14,122 nt of DNA from JBGPOS01 sp041488155 (GCA_041488155.1 JBGPOS010000081.1:1-14122); one strand, 5' to 3'. Positions 7,613-14,122 are shown, counted from the stretch's first letter. Made by a program: numbers and translations. Notes: generated from the letters alone by a model not told the origin.

Positions 7613-8398
7613 ATGGACGAAATCCGGGTGGTTATCTCGGGCACTGGCAAGATGGGCCGCCAGGTTGCTACTGCCGTCGCTGCGGAGGCGGGCATGACAG
7701 CAGTGGCCTTCGTCGACGCCCTCGCGAACGTCGGCCGCATCGAACATCTGCCGGTCTTCACCGACCCCGAAGCCTGCTTCGACGAGAAGCAGCCGCAGGT
7801 CGTCATCGACTTCACGAACGCGGCCTGGACTCCCGGGCTCGCCGAGGCGGCCCTCGCACGCAAGGTACGGTGCGTTATCGGCACCACGGGCCTCCCCGAC
7901 GACTTCATGAAATGGCTGGCGAAGGAAGCGAAGGCGAAGAAGGTGGGCGCGGTCGTCGCCCCGAATTTCGCCATCGGCGCGGTCTTGATGATGCACTTCG
8001 CGCGCCAGGCAGCCCGCTTCTTCGACAGCGCCGAGATCATCGAGCTGCACCACGACCAGAAGCTCGATTCCCCGAGCGGGACCGCGAAGACAACGGCCGA
8101 GCTGATGCGGGCGGCCCGTACCGAGCCGTTTACCCACCGAACGAGTGAAAAAGAGACCCTTCCCGGGGCGCGCGGGGCGGAGTTCGGGGGGGTCGCGATC
8201 CACTCAGTGCGGCTGCCGGGCCTGGTCGCCCACCAGGAAGTGATCTTCGGCGGGGTCGGCCAGACGCTGACGATCCGTCACGACACCACGGGCCGTGAGT
8301 CGTTCATGCCGGGTGTGGTGGCGGCGACGCGCGAGGTAATGAAGCTCGACCACCTTGTGGTGGGCTTGGACACGCTGTTCGGGCTCAGCCAGGCCTGA
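7613..8398 (+). CDS. dapB: 4-hydroxy-tetrahydrodipicolinate reductase
   Basis: 261 aa, within the normal range for DapB (E. coli 273). It reduces 4-hydroxy-tetrahydrodipicolinate to tetrahydrodipicolinate with NAD(P)H in lysine and diaminopimelate synthesis. The Rossmann motif GTGKMG (10-15) and GTTG (90-93) bind the nucleotide. The substrate loop ELHHDQKLDSPSGTA carries the catalytic His146 and Lys150 and the SGT (155-157) that binds the carboxylates. The end HSVRLPGLVAHQEVIFGG and FMPGVVAATREV is typical of the C-terminal domain. No dapA or other dap gene adjoins. The ATG start at 7613 has no Shine-Dalgarno sequence but a TAGAAT box just upstream. The stop is one base from the stop of gyrA on the other strand. 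Confidence 0.95.
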   Translation: MDEIRVVISGTGKMGRQVATAVAAEAGMTAVAFVDALANVGRIEHLPVFTDPEACFDEKQPQVVIDFTNAAWTPGLAEAALARKVRCVIGTTGLPDDFMKWLAKEAKAKKVGAVVAPNFAIGAVLMMHFARQAARFFDSAEIIELHHDQKLDSPSGTAKTTAELMRAARTEPFTHRTSEKETLPGARGAEFGGVAIHSVRLPGLVAHQEVIFGGVGQTLTIRHDTTGRESFMPGVVAATREVMKLDHLVVGLDTLFGLSQA

Positions 8399-8399
8399 C

Positions 8400-11012
8400 T
8401 CAGGCGCCCGGCTCGCCGTCCTCGTCGAGGGCGAGCGGGAGCGTGCCGTTGCCGCTAGAACCGTTGCGGGAAGGCGGGATGCCGTGTCCCGCCGGAGGCT
8501 CGTCGAGCGCGATGGCGGCGATCGATGCCACCTGGTCGCCTTCGGCCACGCGCATGATCGTCACCCCCTGGGTGTTCCGGCCCAGGAGGCTGATGGAGTC
8601 CACGGATGTGCGGATCACTATGCCGTCGCTGGAGACGAGCATGAGCTCTTGCCCGGGCCGCACCATCCGGCAGGCGGCAACTCTGCCCGTGCGGTCGGTG
8701 ATGTTGAGAGTCTTCACACCCTGGCCACCCCGGCCCTGGAGCGGGTATTCGTAGCCGCCATCGGGGCGGTTGATGAGCGTGCGTTTGCCGAAGCCGCGCT
8801 CGGAGATGATTAGGAGCTGGTCGCCGTCGTCGATTGTCTCGACGCCGACCACGTAACCGCCCTTTGGCAGGCGCATGCCGCGGACTCCGCCGCTGGTGCG
8901 GCTGGCGTCGCGGAGGTCATCGATCTTGAAGCGGATAGCCTGGCCTTCGCTCGAAACCATGAGCACGTGGCTCTCGTTGGTGGCGAGCCGGGCGGCGATC
9001 AGCTGGTCGCCGGGGTCGAGGCGCATCGCGATCTTGCCGTTGCGGCGCACCTCTTCGAAGTCGCTCAGAGCGGTCTTCTTGATGATCCCGTCGCGGGTGG
9101 CGAGGAGCATGAAGTCGCGGCCATAGTCCTTCACTGCGACGATCGTGGTCACGCGTTCGCCGGATTCCATGTCGATCAGGTTCGTGATGAAGCTGCCCTT
9201 GGACTGCTTCTTGAGGTCCGGGATGTCGAAGCCGCGGAGGTGGTAGACCTTCCCCTGGTCGGTGAAGAAGAGCAGGTTGTCGTGCGTGTCGCAGACGATG
9301 AGCTTCATGACAGCGTCTTCTTCGCGGATGGCGGCGCCGCGGCTGCCTTTGCCGCCGCGAGCCTGCACGCGGAAGGTTTCGAGCGGCATCCGCTTGATGT
9401 AGTTGCGGATGCTGAGGGTGATGACGCTCTCCTGGTGGGCGACGAGGTCCTCTTCGCGGAAGTCCTCGGCTTCGGCTTCGACTATCTCGGTGCGGCGGTC
9501 GTCGCCGTACTTCTTCTTCAGGTCGGCGACGTCTTCCTTGATGAGGAAGTCGATCTTGCGGGGGTTGGCGAGCAGGTCTTCGAGGTAGGCGATCTTCTCG
9601 ATGATCTGCTGGTATTCGTCCAGGAGCTGCTGACGTTCGAGCGCGGCGAGACGGCGAAGCTGCATGTCGAGGATGGCGCGAGCCTGGAGTTCGCTGAAGA
9701 CGAACACCACCAGTCGCGTCCGGCGCTGGCGAAGGAGGGTGACCACCGCGTCGGGCACGGGCTGGAGGCCCTGCAGGAGGTCCAGCGCGTTGCCTGCTGA
9801 GTCGGCGGCGCGAATGGTGGCGATGACCTGGTCGAGGATTTCGATCGCGCCGAGGAGCCCCTGGAGGATGTGCTCGCGCTCGCGGGCCTTTTCGAGCTGG
9901 AATTCGGTGCGCCTGCGGATGACCTCGCGGCGATGTTCGATGTAGAGCTCGAGGGCTCGCTTGAGCCCGAGGCGACGCGGGGCGCCATCGACGATCGCCA
10001 TCGTGTTGACGGCGAAGGTCGAGCGCATGGCGGTGTGCTTGTAAAGGAGGTTCTTGACCTGAGCGACCGAACCTTCGCGCTTGAGTTCGACCACGACGCG
10101 CATGCCGTGGCGGTCGCTTTCGTCGCGAAGGTCTGCGATGCCCTCGATCTTCTTGTCGCGGACGAGGTCGGCGATCTTCTCGACGAGGGTGGCTTTGTTC
10201 ACCTGGTAGGGCAGCTCGGTGACCACGATCTGGGTTCGGCCGCGGGTGCTTTCTTCGATCGTCGTGCGGGCGTGCATCGTGATGCGGCCGTGGCCTTCGC
10301 CGTAGGCGAGCCGGACCTGTTCGCTGTCTTTGCCGACCAGGGCGATGCCGGCGGTGGGAAAGTCGGGGCCTTTGACCACCGTCAGGAGGTCGGCGAGGGT
10401 GGCTTCGCTGTTGTCGATGAGCATGGTGATCGCGTCGGCGATCTCGCGCAGGTTGTGAGGCGGGATGTTCGTCGCCATGCCGACCGCGATGCCGGAGGAG
10501 CCGTTGAGCAGGAGGTTCGGGAGGCGCGCCGGGAGGATGACCGGCTGCTGGTGGCGCCCGTCGTAGTTCGGCTCGAAATCGACTGTGTTCTGGTCGATGT
10601 CGGCGAGAAGCTCTTCGGCGATGGGGGAGAGGCGGGCTTCCGTGTAGCGCATGGCCGCGGGCGGGTCGCCGTCGACGCTGCCGAAGTTGCCCTGGCCATC
10701 GACCAGGGGGTAACGAAGAGAGAAGTCCTGGGCGAGGCGGACCATGGCGTCGTAGACCGGGCCATCGCCATGGGGGTGGTAGCGCCCGAGGACGTCGCCA
10801 ACGATGGCCGCCGACTTGCGATAGGCGGTGCCCGCTCGCGCTCCGCCGTCGAACATGCCCCAGAGGACGCGCCGCTGCACCGGCTTGAGACCGTCGCGGA
10901 TTTCGGGCAGGGCGCGGGCCACGATCACACTCATTGCGTAATCGAGGTAGCTCGTGCGCATCTCGTTTTCGATGCCGACGGGACGGACGTTGGCGGTGGG
11001 TTGCATGGTCAT
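8400..11012 (-). CDS. gyrA: DNA gyrase subunit A
   Basis: 870 aa, the normal size for GyrA. It is the breakage-reunion subunit of the type II topoisomerase that introduces negative supercoils. The winged-helix/tower part begins DYAMSVIVARALPEIRDGLK. The catalytic pair Arg122-Tyr123 is in AMRYTEARL. The GyrA box QARGGKG (550-556) and the following beta-pinwheel domain (to about 840) favour GyrA over ParC. The quinolone region reads HPHGDGPVYDAM (79-90), so Gly84-Pro85 replace E. coli Ser83-Ala84, while Asp88 (E. coli Asp87) is kept. The loop before the conserved ELQARAILDMQL (442-453) is longer than in many GyrAs and basic (LLRQRRTRLV); this loop varies naturally. An acidic tail (ALDEDGEPGA) ends the protein. 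gyrB is not adjacent. A very good promoter lies upstream. Confidence 0.96.
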   Translation of the reverse strand: MTMQPTANVRPVGIENEMRTSYLDYAMSVIVARALPEIRDGLKPVQRRVLWGMFDGGARAGTAYRKSAAIVGDVLGRYHPHGDGPVYDAMVRLAQDFSLRYPLVDGQGNFGSVDGDPPAAMRYTEARLSPIAEELLADIDQNTVDFEPNYDGRHQQPVILPARLPNLLLNGSSGIAVGMATNIPPHNLREIADAITMLIDNSEATLADLLTVVKGPDFPTAGIALVGKDSEQVRLAYGEGHGRITMHARTTIEESTRGRTQIVVTELPYQVNKATLVEKIADLVRDKKIEGIADLRDESDRHGMRVVVELKREGSVAQVKNLLYKHTAMRSTFAVNTMAIVDGAPRRLGLKRALELYIEHRREVIRRRTEFQLEKAREREHILQGLLGAIEILDQVIATIRAADSAGNALDLLQGLQPVPDAVVTLLRQRRTRLVVFVFSELQARAILDMQLRRLAALERQQLLDEYQQIIEKIAYLEDLLANPRKIDFLIKEDVADLKKKYGDDRRTEIVEAEAEDFREEDLVAHQESVITLSIRNYIKRMPLETFRVQARGGKGSRGAAIREEDAVMKLIVCDTHDNLLFFTDQGKVYHLRGFDIPDLKKQSKGSFITNLIDMESGERVTTIVAVKDYGRDFMLLATRDGIIKKTALSDFEEVRRNGKIAMRLDPGDQLIAARLATNESHVLMVSSEGQAIRFKIDDLRDASRTSGGVRGMRLPKGGYVVGVETIDDGDQLLIISERGFGKRTLINRPDGGYEYPLQGRGGQGVKTLNITDRTGRVAACRMVRPGQELMLVSSDGIVIRTSVDSISLLGRNTQGVTIMRVAEGDQVASIAAIALDEPPAGHGIPPSRNGSSGNGTLPLALDEDGEPGA

Positions 11013-11060
11013 GGGAGGGTGCAGCTCCGGGATGCGGGAGGCGGAAATACCGCTAAGGTA

Positions 11061-11069
11061 ATTATACCA
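11061..11069 (-). promoter_or_regulatory. extended -10 promoter of gyrA
   Basis: On the minus strand the sequence is TGGTATAAT, a perfect TATAAT (plus-strand 11061-11066) with the TGn extension. No good -35 is seen at 16-18 bases, as is usual for extended -10 promoters. Initiation near 11054 would give a leader of about 41 nt. The flanking GGTA/TACC (11058-11069) forms a small inverted repeat over the box, a possible operator. Confidence 0.6.
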
Positions 11070-11112
11070 ATTCGAAGCTTAGGGGCACGTCCGTTGGAAC
11101 CGCGAAGCGGGT

Positions 11113-11158
11113 CCGGACGTTAGATCAGCGAGAGCAGACGAGAGCAGGAGCGGGGAGC
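11113..11158. repeat. copy 1 of a ~45-bp intergenic direct repeat
   Basis: It starts CGGACGTTAG (11114-11123) and ends GCAGGAGCGGGGAGC (11144-11158). Both blocks recur in the same order at 12300-12342, with a more variable, GCGAG-containing middle. The end of this copy supplies the GGGGAG ribosome-binding stretch of the gene at 11164. Confidence 0.75.
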
Positions 11159-11163
11159 GGCGA

Positions 11164-11613
11164 TTGAAGCGAAGGACGAGCCTGGGGCCACAGGAAGAGA
11201 GGGTCGTGAGGCTCACGGCTGTGCGCGCGGGCGGACTCCTTGCGGCTGGGCTCGCGTTGGCGGTCGTCGCGTTCGCTGTGCCGTCGTTGGCGGCCAGCGC
11301 CGACCCCGGGGGTCTCTCACCGGAGCGGGCCGCGATGATTCGCACGGGGGCGCGACATACGTCTCGCCTCCCACCGCTTGCGATGGAGGTTGTCGACGTA
11401 AGCACGGCGGGCGGACTCCGTCTGGAACGGCTTCCTCGCGCGACCGTCCGGTGGGAGACGATTTTCGGAGTCCCCTTCGCCACGACAGAGGTTTCGCCGG
11501 ACGGGTCGCGCACGCAGGTCAGCGCGGCCTGGGCCATCGCCACTTGGGTGGCCTTCATTTCGGGGGAAGTGGGAGTCGCGGTCCTGTTCGTGCGCGAACT
11601 GGCGCGAGTGTGA
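11164..11613 (+). CDS. small protein with two membrane segments, unknown function
   Basis: 149 aa. A basic N-terminus (KRRTS, then EERVVRLTAVR) is followed by a hydrophobic segment (residues about 23-44, LLAAGLALAVVAFAVPSLAA), an extracellular-type middle of about 75 residues, and a second hydrophobic segment (about 122-143, AWAIATWVAFISGEVGVAVLF) with a short basic end. The middle would lie outside the membrane if the N-terminus is inside. No family recognised. The start chosen is TTG at 11164, with GGGGAG (11152-11157) 6 bases upstream; the GTG at residue 15 (11206) is an alternative. It is divergent from gyrA, sits between two copies of an intergenic repeat, and is followed by the FN3-like gene on the same strand. 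Confidence 0.65.
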   Translation: MKRRTSLGPQEERVVRLTAVRAGGLLAAGLALAVVAFAVPSLAASADPGGLSPERAAMIRTGARHTSRLPPLAMEVVDVSTAGGLRLERLPRATVRWETIFGVPFATTEVSPDGSRTQVSAAWAIATWVAFISGEVGVAVLFVRELARV

Positions 11614-11676
11614 GGGCGCAGCCGCTGACGGCCCCACTGGCCCGCTGAGCGGAACCGGCGAGACCCCATCGGCGTT

Positions 11677-11706
11677 GGGAAGGCTAGATGCGCTGTAGGG
11701 AAGGCT
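11677..11706. promoter_or_regulatory. two 9-bp direct repeats spaced two helical turns, upstream of the FN3-like gene
   Basis: GGGAAGGCT occurs at 11677-11685 and again at 11698-11706. The starts are 21 bp apart, which places both sites on the same face of the DNA. The second ends 10 bases before the ATG at 11717. The layout resembles a binding site for a dimeric or tandem regulator, but GGAAGG may equally serve as a ribosome-binding stretch. Confidence 0.35.
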
Positions 11707-11716
11707 GGGCGGCTCG

Positions 11717-12283
11717 ATGAGGCTCGCTTCGACACAACGGACGACGTGGATGCTCCCGATCCTCGCTGCGGCCGCCGCCGTGCTGCCCAGTGGTACCTGC
11801 AGCCCCGGCGACGACTCCCCTGCCGCGCTGGCCTCGACGGCGACGGCCACACCACCGCCCACGAACACCCCGAACCCGGAGCCGACCGCGACACCTACGC
11901 GCCGCCCACTACTGCAGACGGATCGATGCCGGCCGGTCGACCAGATCGGCAAGCTGGGGCTCGCAGTCACGTCGGGCTCGCTCTGCCTCGTCTGGCGCGA
12001 CGACTGGGATAGCGAAAGCGGCTTTCGCATCGTCCTCCAGTACGAAGAGCAGACCCTGGTGGGTGGAAATACGACTGCTGGACCCGGGGAGCGATTCGAG
12101 TACCGCATCGGGCCCAATCAGCGCGACTTCGTTGTACCGGACGCTGACGCGCCGTACTCCATCAGCAAACTTCCCTGCGGCAGGCGCAAGGACTACGCAA
12201 TTTCGCTATTCGTGGTGTTCCCGGGCGGCCGGGAGGAACCGGTGGATGGCCTCGCGGTCATACCCGAATGTGGCCGGCCGTGA
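11717..12283 (+). CDS. secreted FN3-like domain protein with Thr/Pro-rich linker
   Basis: 188 aa. The N-terminus has a short hydrophobic signal (about residues 11-24, WMLPILAAAAAVLP) followed by SGTC at 25-28, an imperfect lipobox, so the protein is either a lipoprotein or cleaved nearby. Residues 38-64 are a Thr/Pro-rich linker (TATATPPPTNTPNPEPTATP) of the kind common in Chloroflexota surface proteins. Residues about 75-180 look like a fibronectin type III-like beta-sandwich: LCLVWRDDWDSESGFRI, FVVPDADAPYSI, then CGRRKDYAISLFVVFPGGRE. Five Cys (28, 71, 90, 154, 185) allow two disulfides besides a lipid-anchored Cys28. There is no enzyme motif; an adhesion or envelope-binding role is inference. 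The ATG at 11717 has only a weak, distant Shine-Dalgarno stretch. Two GGGAAGGCT repeats lie just upstream. Confidence 0.75.
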   Translation: MRLASTQRTTWMLPILAAAAAVLPSGTCSPGDDSPAALASTATATPPPTNTPNPEPTATPTRRPLLQTDRCRPVDQIGKLGLAVTSGSLCLVWRDDWDSESGFRIVLQYEEQTLVGGNTTAGPGERFEYRIGPNQRDFVVPDADAPYSISKLPCGRRKDYAISLFVVFPGGREEPVDGLAVIPECGRP

Positions 12284-12297
12284 ATCCGCCCCGCGCG

Positions 12298-12342
12298 TTC
12301 GGACGTTAGGTTAGGTGATGCGAGGGCGCAGGAGCGGGGAGC
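12298..12342. repeat. copy 2 of the ~45-bp intergenic direct repeat
   Basis: CGGACGTTAG (12300-12309) and GCAGGAGCGGGGAGC (12328-12342) match copy 1 at 11113-11158 exactly in the two end blocks, with two bases fewer between them. It lies in the convergent gap between the FN3-like gene and the SRAP gene. A further GGACGTTAG occurs at 2921-2929, also in a convergent gap. Confidence 0.75.
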
Positions 12343-12388
12343 AGACACGCACCCTGATCGCGGACGCACGGTCGGCTGCGAAGACTCG

Positions 12389-13087
12389 CTACACCAACGA
12401 CAGCTGTACCCCCACGACCTCTTCGACCATCGAGGGGTCGTCGAGCCTCGCGTTGTTCACCGCCTGCGAGACGGTGCGGGCGACCAGGTAGTCGTCGGCG
12501 GCGGGCGTGAGGAGCGACTTCAGGCGGCCGAAGTCCGTCTCGTGCTCATAGAGCCAGTGGGCAACCGCGTCGTCGGAGAGGATGACGGGCATCCGGTCGT
12601 GGATGCGCCCGACCAGGCCGTTCGAGTTTGTCGTAACGATCGCGAAGGTCCGCTGCCACTCCCCCGGCGACGTCTGGAACGACTCGTGGAGCCCGGCCAT
12701 GAGCAGGAGGCCGCCGTTGGGGCGGTGGAACCAGAACGGCTGGCGATGCTTCTTGTCCCCCGTCCATTCGTAGAAGCCGTCGACCGGGACGATGCAGCGC
12801 CGCTTGCGGAATGCCTCGCGGAAGGCGGGGGCGCGGTCGACGCTCTCGGCGCGGGCGTTGATCTGACGGGCGGCGCCACGGCCGTCCTTCGCCCAGCTGT
12901 TGACCAGTCCCCAGGTCGCGGTCACGAGCTGGCGCTGCTCCTGGCGTTCCCGGACGACGAAGTAGGGCTGCGTCGGGGCGATGTTGTAGCGGGCCTGGTA
13001 GTCCTCGGGGACCGACTCGGGGGGGATGCCGAGCTCTTCCGCAAGGAGCTGGCGTTCGCGGTAGGTCATCGAGATGCGCCCGCACAT
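12389..13087 (-). CDS. SOS response-associated peptidase (SRAP/YedK/HMCES family)
   Basis: 232 aa, the normal size for bacterial YedK-type proteins. SRAP proteins shield abasic sites in single-stranded DNA by forming a thiazolidine link through the N-terminal Cys, after the initiator Met is removed. The key residues are all present: Cys2 (MCGRISM), Asn35 (RYNIAPTQ), Glu107 (VDGFYEW) and His163 (IHDRMPVIL), along with INARAES. The start is fixed by chemistry: Cys must follow Met, so the ATG at 13085-13087 is correct and the longer open frame to 13480 is not used. There is no clear Shine-Dalgarno sequence. A TACGAT hexamer just upstream (plus-strand 13093-13098) could give a nearly leaderless transcript. 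I saw no Gram-positive-type LexA box (GAAC..GTTC) in the divergent spacer, so SOS control is not shown here. Confidence 0.95.
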   Translation of the reverse strand: MCGRISMTYRERQLLAEELGIPPESVPEDYQARYNIAPTQPYFVVRERQEQRQLVTATWGLVNSWAKDGRGAARQINARAESVDRAPAFREAFRKRRCIVPVDGFYEWTGDKKHRQPFWFHRPNGGLLLMAGLHESFQTSPGEWQRTFAIVTTNSNGLVGRIHDRMPVILSDDAVAHWLYEHETDFGRLKSLLTPAADDYLVARTVSQAVNNARLDDPSMVEEVVGVQLSLV

Positions 13088-13125
13088 GCCGCGATCGTAC
13101 GCCATCGGGGCTGGCCGGTGTCCGT

Positions 13126-13136
13126 TTGTGGCACAA
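13126..13136. promoter_or_regulatory. perfect 11-bp palindrome in the SRAP/YvlD divergent spacer
   Basis: TTGTG-G-CACAA, five-base perfect arms around one base. It lies 39 bases upstream of the SRAP start and 75 bases upstream of the YvlD-like start, a natural position for an operator acting on both genes. There is no T-run, and the single-base loop makes an RNA hairpin unlikely. Confidence 0.35.
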
Positions 13137-13210
13137 TTCCGTAGAGGGTCGACTTGCGCGGTGCGGTCTTCATGGACGTCGGCAGGCACACCCCGGGTTC
13201 GGGAGAACGG

Positions 13211-13708
13211 ATGATCGCGTTCGTCGTGCGCTGGCTGATAACGGCCGCCGGGGTGTGGGTGGCGGCGCAGTGGGTGGACGGGATCCGGCTCGAAGGGTGG
13301 GGCCCGACTCTCCTCGTGGCACTGGTGCTCGGCCTGCTGAACGCCTACCTCAAACCGTTGCTGGTGTTCGGAACCTTCCCCCTGCTCATCATGAGCGTCG
13401 GGCTGTTCCTCATCGTCATCAACACCGCGCTGCTGGCCCTGACGGCCTGGTTCGTCGGGAACTTCACAGACGACTTCCACATCGACGGCTTCTGGGACGC
13501 CTTCTGGGGGTCGGTGGTGATCAGCCTGGTGAGCTTCTTCATCACGCGCTTCGTCAACCCGAATCGGATCGCCCGGGGCATGTCGAGGAGGTCGCGCGCG
13601 ATGGGTGTCGGGGTAACGGAGTGTCGGGGTGTCGGGGTGTCCGCTTGCACCCCACCGTCCCGCCGTTTGGGTCTACCGTGGGTGGACGCAGGAGCCCGGC
13701 GTGAGTAA
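13211..13708 (+). CDS. YvlD-like membrane protein (phage holin 4 superfamily / DUF360 type)
   Basis: 165 aa from the ATG at 13211, which has GGGAG (13201-13205) 5 bases upstream. An in-frame TTG at 13154 would add 19 polar residues and has no better support. About four membrane segments occur near residues 4-22, 31-49, 53-82 and 94-114. The family pattern is clear: LLVALVLGLLNAYLKPLL, then GTFPLLIMSVGLFLIVINTA, then FHIDGFWDAFWGSVVISLVS. Despite the 'phage holin' name, most members are chromosomal, and B. subtilis YvlD belongs to the envelope-stress yvlABCD operon, so no prophage is implied. After residue about 130 the sequence turns into low-complexity Gly/Val/Arg text encoded by an 8-bp tandem repeat (13605-13644) and ordinary spacer-like DNA. 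The natural C-terminus was probably near there. The stop is 9 bases before the next ATG. Confidence 0.85.
   Translation: MIAFVVRWLITAAGVWVAAQWVDGIRLEGWGPTLLVALVLGLLNAYLKPLLVFGTFPLLIMSVGLFLIVINTALLALTAWFVGNFTDDFHIDGFWDAFWGSVVISLVSFFITRFVNPNRIARGMSRRSRAMGVGVTECRGVGVSACTPPSRRLGLPWVDAGARRE
13605..13644. repeat. 8-bp tandem repeat inside the 3' end of the YvlD-like gene
   Basis: In an 8-bp register the units are GTGTCGGG, GTAACGGA, GTGTCGGG, GTGTCGGG and GTGTCCGC: three perfect and two diverged. Eight is not a multiple of three, so any change in copy number would shift the reading frame of the C-terminal tail. Confidence 0.85.
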
Positions 13709-13717
13709 GGGGAGACC

Positions 13718-14122
13718 ATGACCACACTTGAGAACCGGCCGAACACCGCACTCCTCGTCGTTGACGTACAGAACGGCGTCGTCGAGCGGGCGCACGAGCG
13801 CGACGCAGTCGTCGCGAACGTCGGCAGCCTTGTCGAGAAGGCGCGGCGGGAACGGGTCCCCGTTGTCTGGGTCCAGCACTCCGACGAGCAGTTTGCGAGG
13901 GGGAGCGACGACTGGGGGATCGTCCCCGAGCTGACTCCGGGCGACGCCGAGCCGCTCGTCGAGAAGAACTACGGCGACTCCTTCGAGGACACCACCCTCG
14001 AGGCTGTGCTGTCGGGCCTCGGAGTCGGGCGACTCGTCGTCGTCGGCGCCCAGACCGACGAGTGCATCCGCTCGACGCTCCACGGCGCCGTCGTCAGGGG
14101 GTACGACGCGACCCTCGTCAGC
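13718..14122 (+). CDS. isochorismatase-family cysteine hydrolase, cut by right edge
   Basis: 135 codons from the ATG at 13718, still open at the window end; the family is usually 180-200 aa. The start has GGGGAG (13709-13714) close upstream. The catalytic triad of the family is visible: Asp16 in ALLVVDVQNGV, Lys83 in VEKNYGDSF and Cys116 in VVVGAQTDECIRSTLHGA. The first is on the opening beta strand and the Cys follows the cis-peptide-type GAQT segment. Members hydrolyse isochorismate, nicotinamide, N-carbamoylsarcosine or peroxyureidoacrylate; the specificity cannot be told from this part. It follows the YvlD-like gene by 9 bases on the same strand and might be co-transcribed with it. Confidence 0.92.
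   Translation, partial: MTTLENRPNTALLVVDVQNGVVERAHERDAVVANVGSLVEKARRERVPVVWVQHSDEQFARGSDDWGIVPELTPGDAEPLVEKNYGDSFEDTTLEAVLSGLGVGRLVVVGAQTDECIRSTLHGAVVRGYDATLVS

Noticed and set aside
9728..9787. Possible frameshift or insertion in gyrA before the conserved ELQARAIL segment
   Set aside because: The frame is continuous, and this loop between conserved blocks varies in length among GyrAs; E. coli also has a long insert here.
9870..11123. 417-aa open frame on the plus strand opposite gyrA, with a 277-aa companion at 8967-9800
   Set aside because: It lies antisense to an intact, motif-rich gyrA. It is the codon-mirror expected in high-GC DNA, with Asp/Val/Gly/Ala-rich text and no domain pattern.
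13154..13210. Upstream TTG start for the YvlD-like protein
   Set aside because: It adds 19 polar residues ahead of the first membrane helix, and the ATG at 13211 has a good GGGAG ribosome-binding site.
13088..13480. N-terminal extension of the SRAP protein to a start at 13480
   Set aside because: The catalytic Cys must be residue 2, which fixes the start at 13087. The extension would also run antisense through the YvlD-like gene.
13211..13708. Prophage holin
   Set aside because: The YvlD/DUF360 family is mostly chromosomal, and no endolysin, capsid, tail or integrase gene surrounds it.

Overview
The window is high-GC bacterial chromosome carrying mostly housekeeping genes. TTG and GTG starts are frequent, there is a Thr/Pro-rich extracytoplasmic linker, several intergenic -10 boxes resemble TAGAATC, and the mix of protein families points to a Chloroflexota-type organism (perhaps Dehalococcoidia-like). 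That placement is inference; no rRNA or other decisive marker is present.

Layout from left to right. The last 41 codons of a transposase (2-127) run in from the left edge. Next come a TPR protein with a HIRAN-like segment and an acidic tail (205-1050) and a NodI/NodJ-type ABC exporter operon (1207-2921). Facing that operon on the minus strand are a probable lipoprotein gene (2926-3387, with an open frame running further upstream) and leuA (3548-5095). A 389-bp divergent spacer precedes a PEP-utilising-enzyme homologue that lacks the ATP-grasp half (5485-7041), a small membrane protein (7126-7521) and dapB (7613-8398). gyrA (8400-11012, minus) converges on dapB with one base between them. An accessory-looking stretch follows: a small two-TM protein (11164-11613), a secreted FN3-like protein (11717-12283), a YedK/HMCES-type SRAP protein (12389-13087, minus), a YvlD-type membrane protein (13211-13708) and an isochorismatase-family hydrolase cut by the right edge (13718-14122).

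The genes do not form one pathway. leuA (leucine) and dapB (lysine/diaminopimelate) stand apart from their usual pathway neighbours. gyrA has no gyrB beside it. The only clear operon is the ABC ATPase/permease pair, whose stop and start codons overlap. No RNA gene, CRISPR array, integron or defence island was seen, and I found no convincing new multi-gene system.

The points most worth a second look are residue-level and repeat-level. LeuA has Gln at the second metal-ligand His of the HxH motif. GyrA has Gly-Pro where E. coli has Ser83-Ala84 in the quinolone-determining region. Two oppositely oriented arrays of five 7-bp units bracket leuA, and one of them sits where the neighbouring lipoprotein gene should start. 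An 8-bp tandem repeat appears to have rewritten the C-terminus of the YvlD-like protein. A roughly 45-bp intergenic repeat flanks the small two-TM and FN3-like genes.
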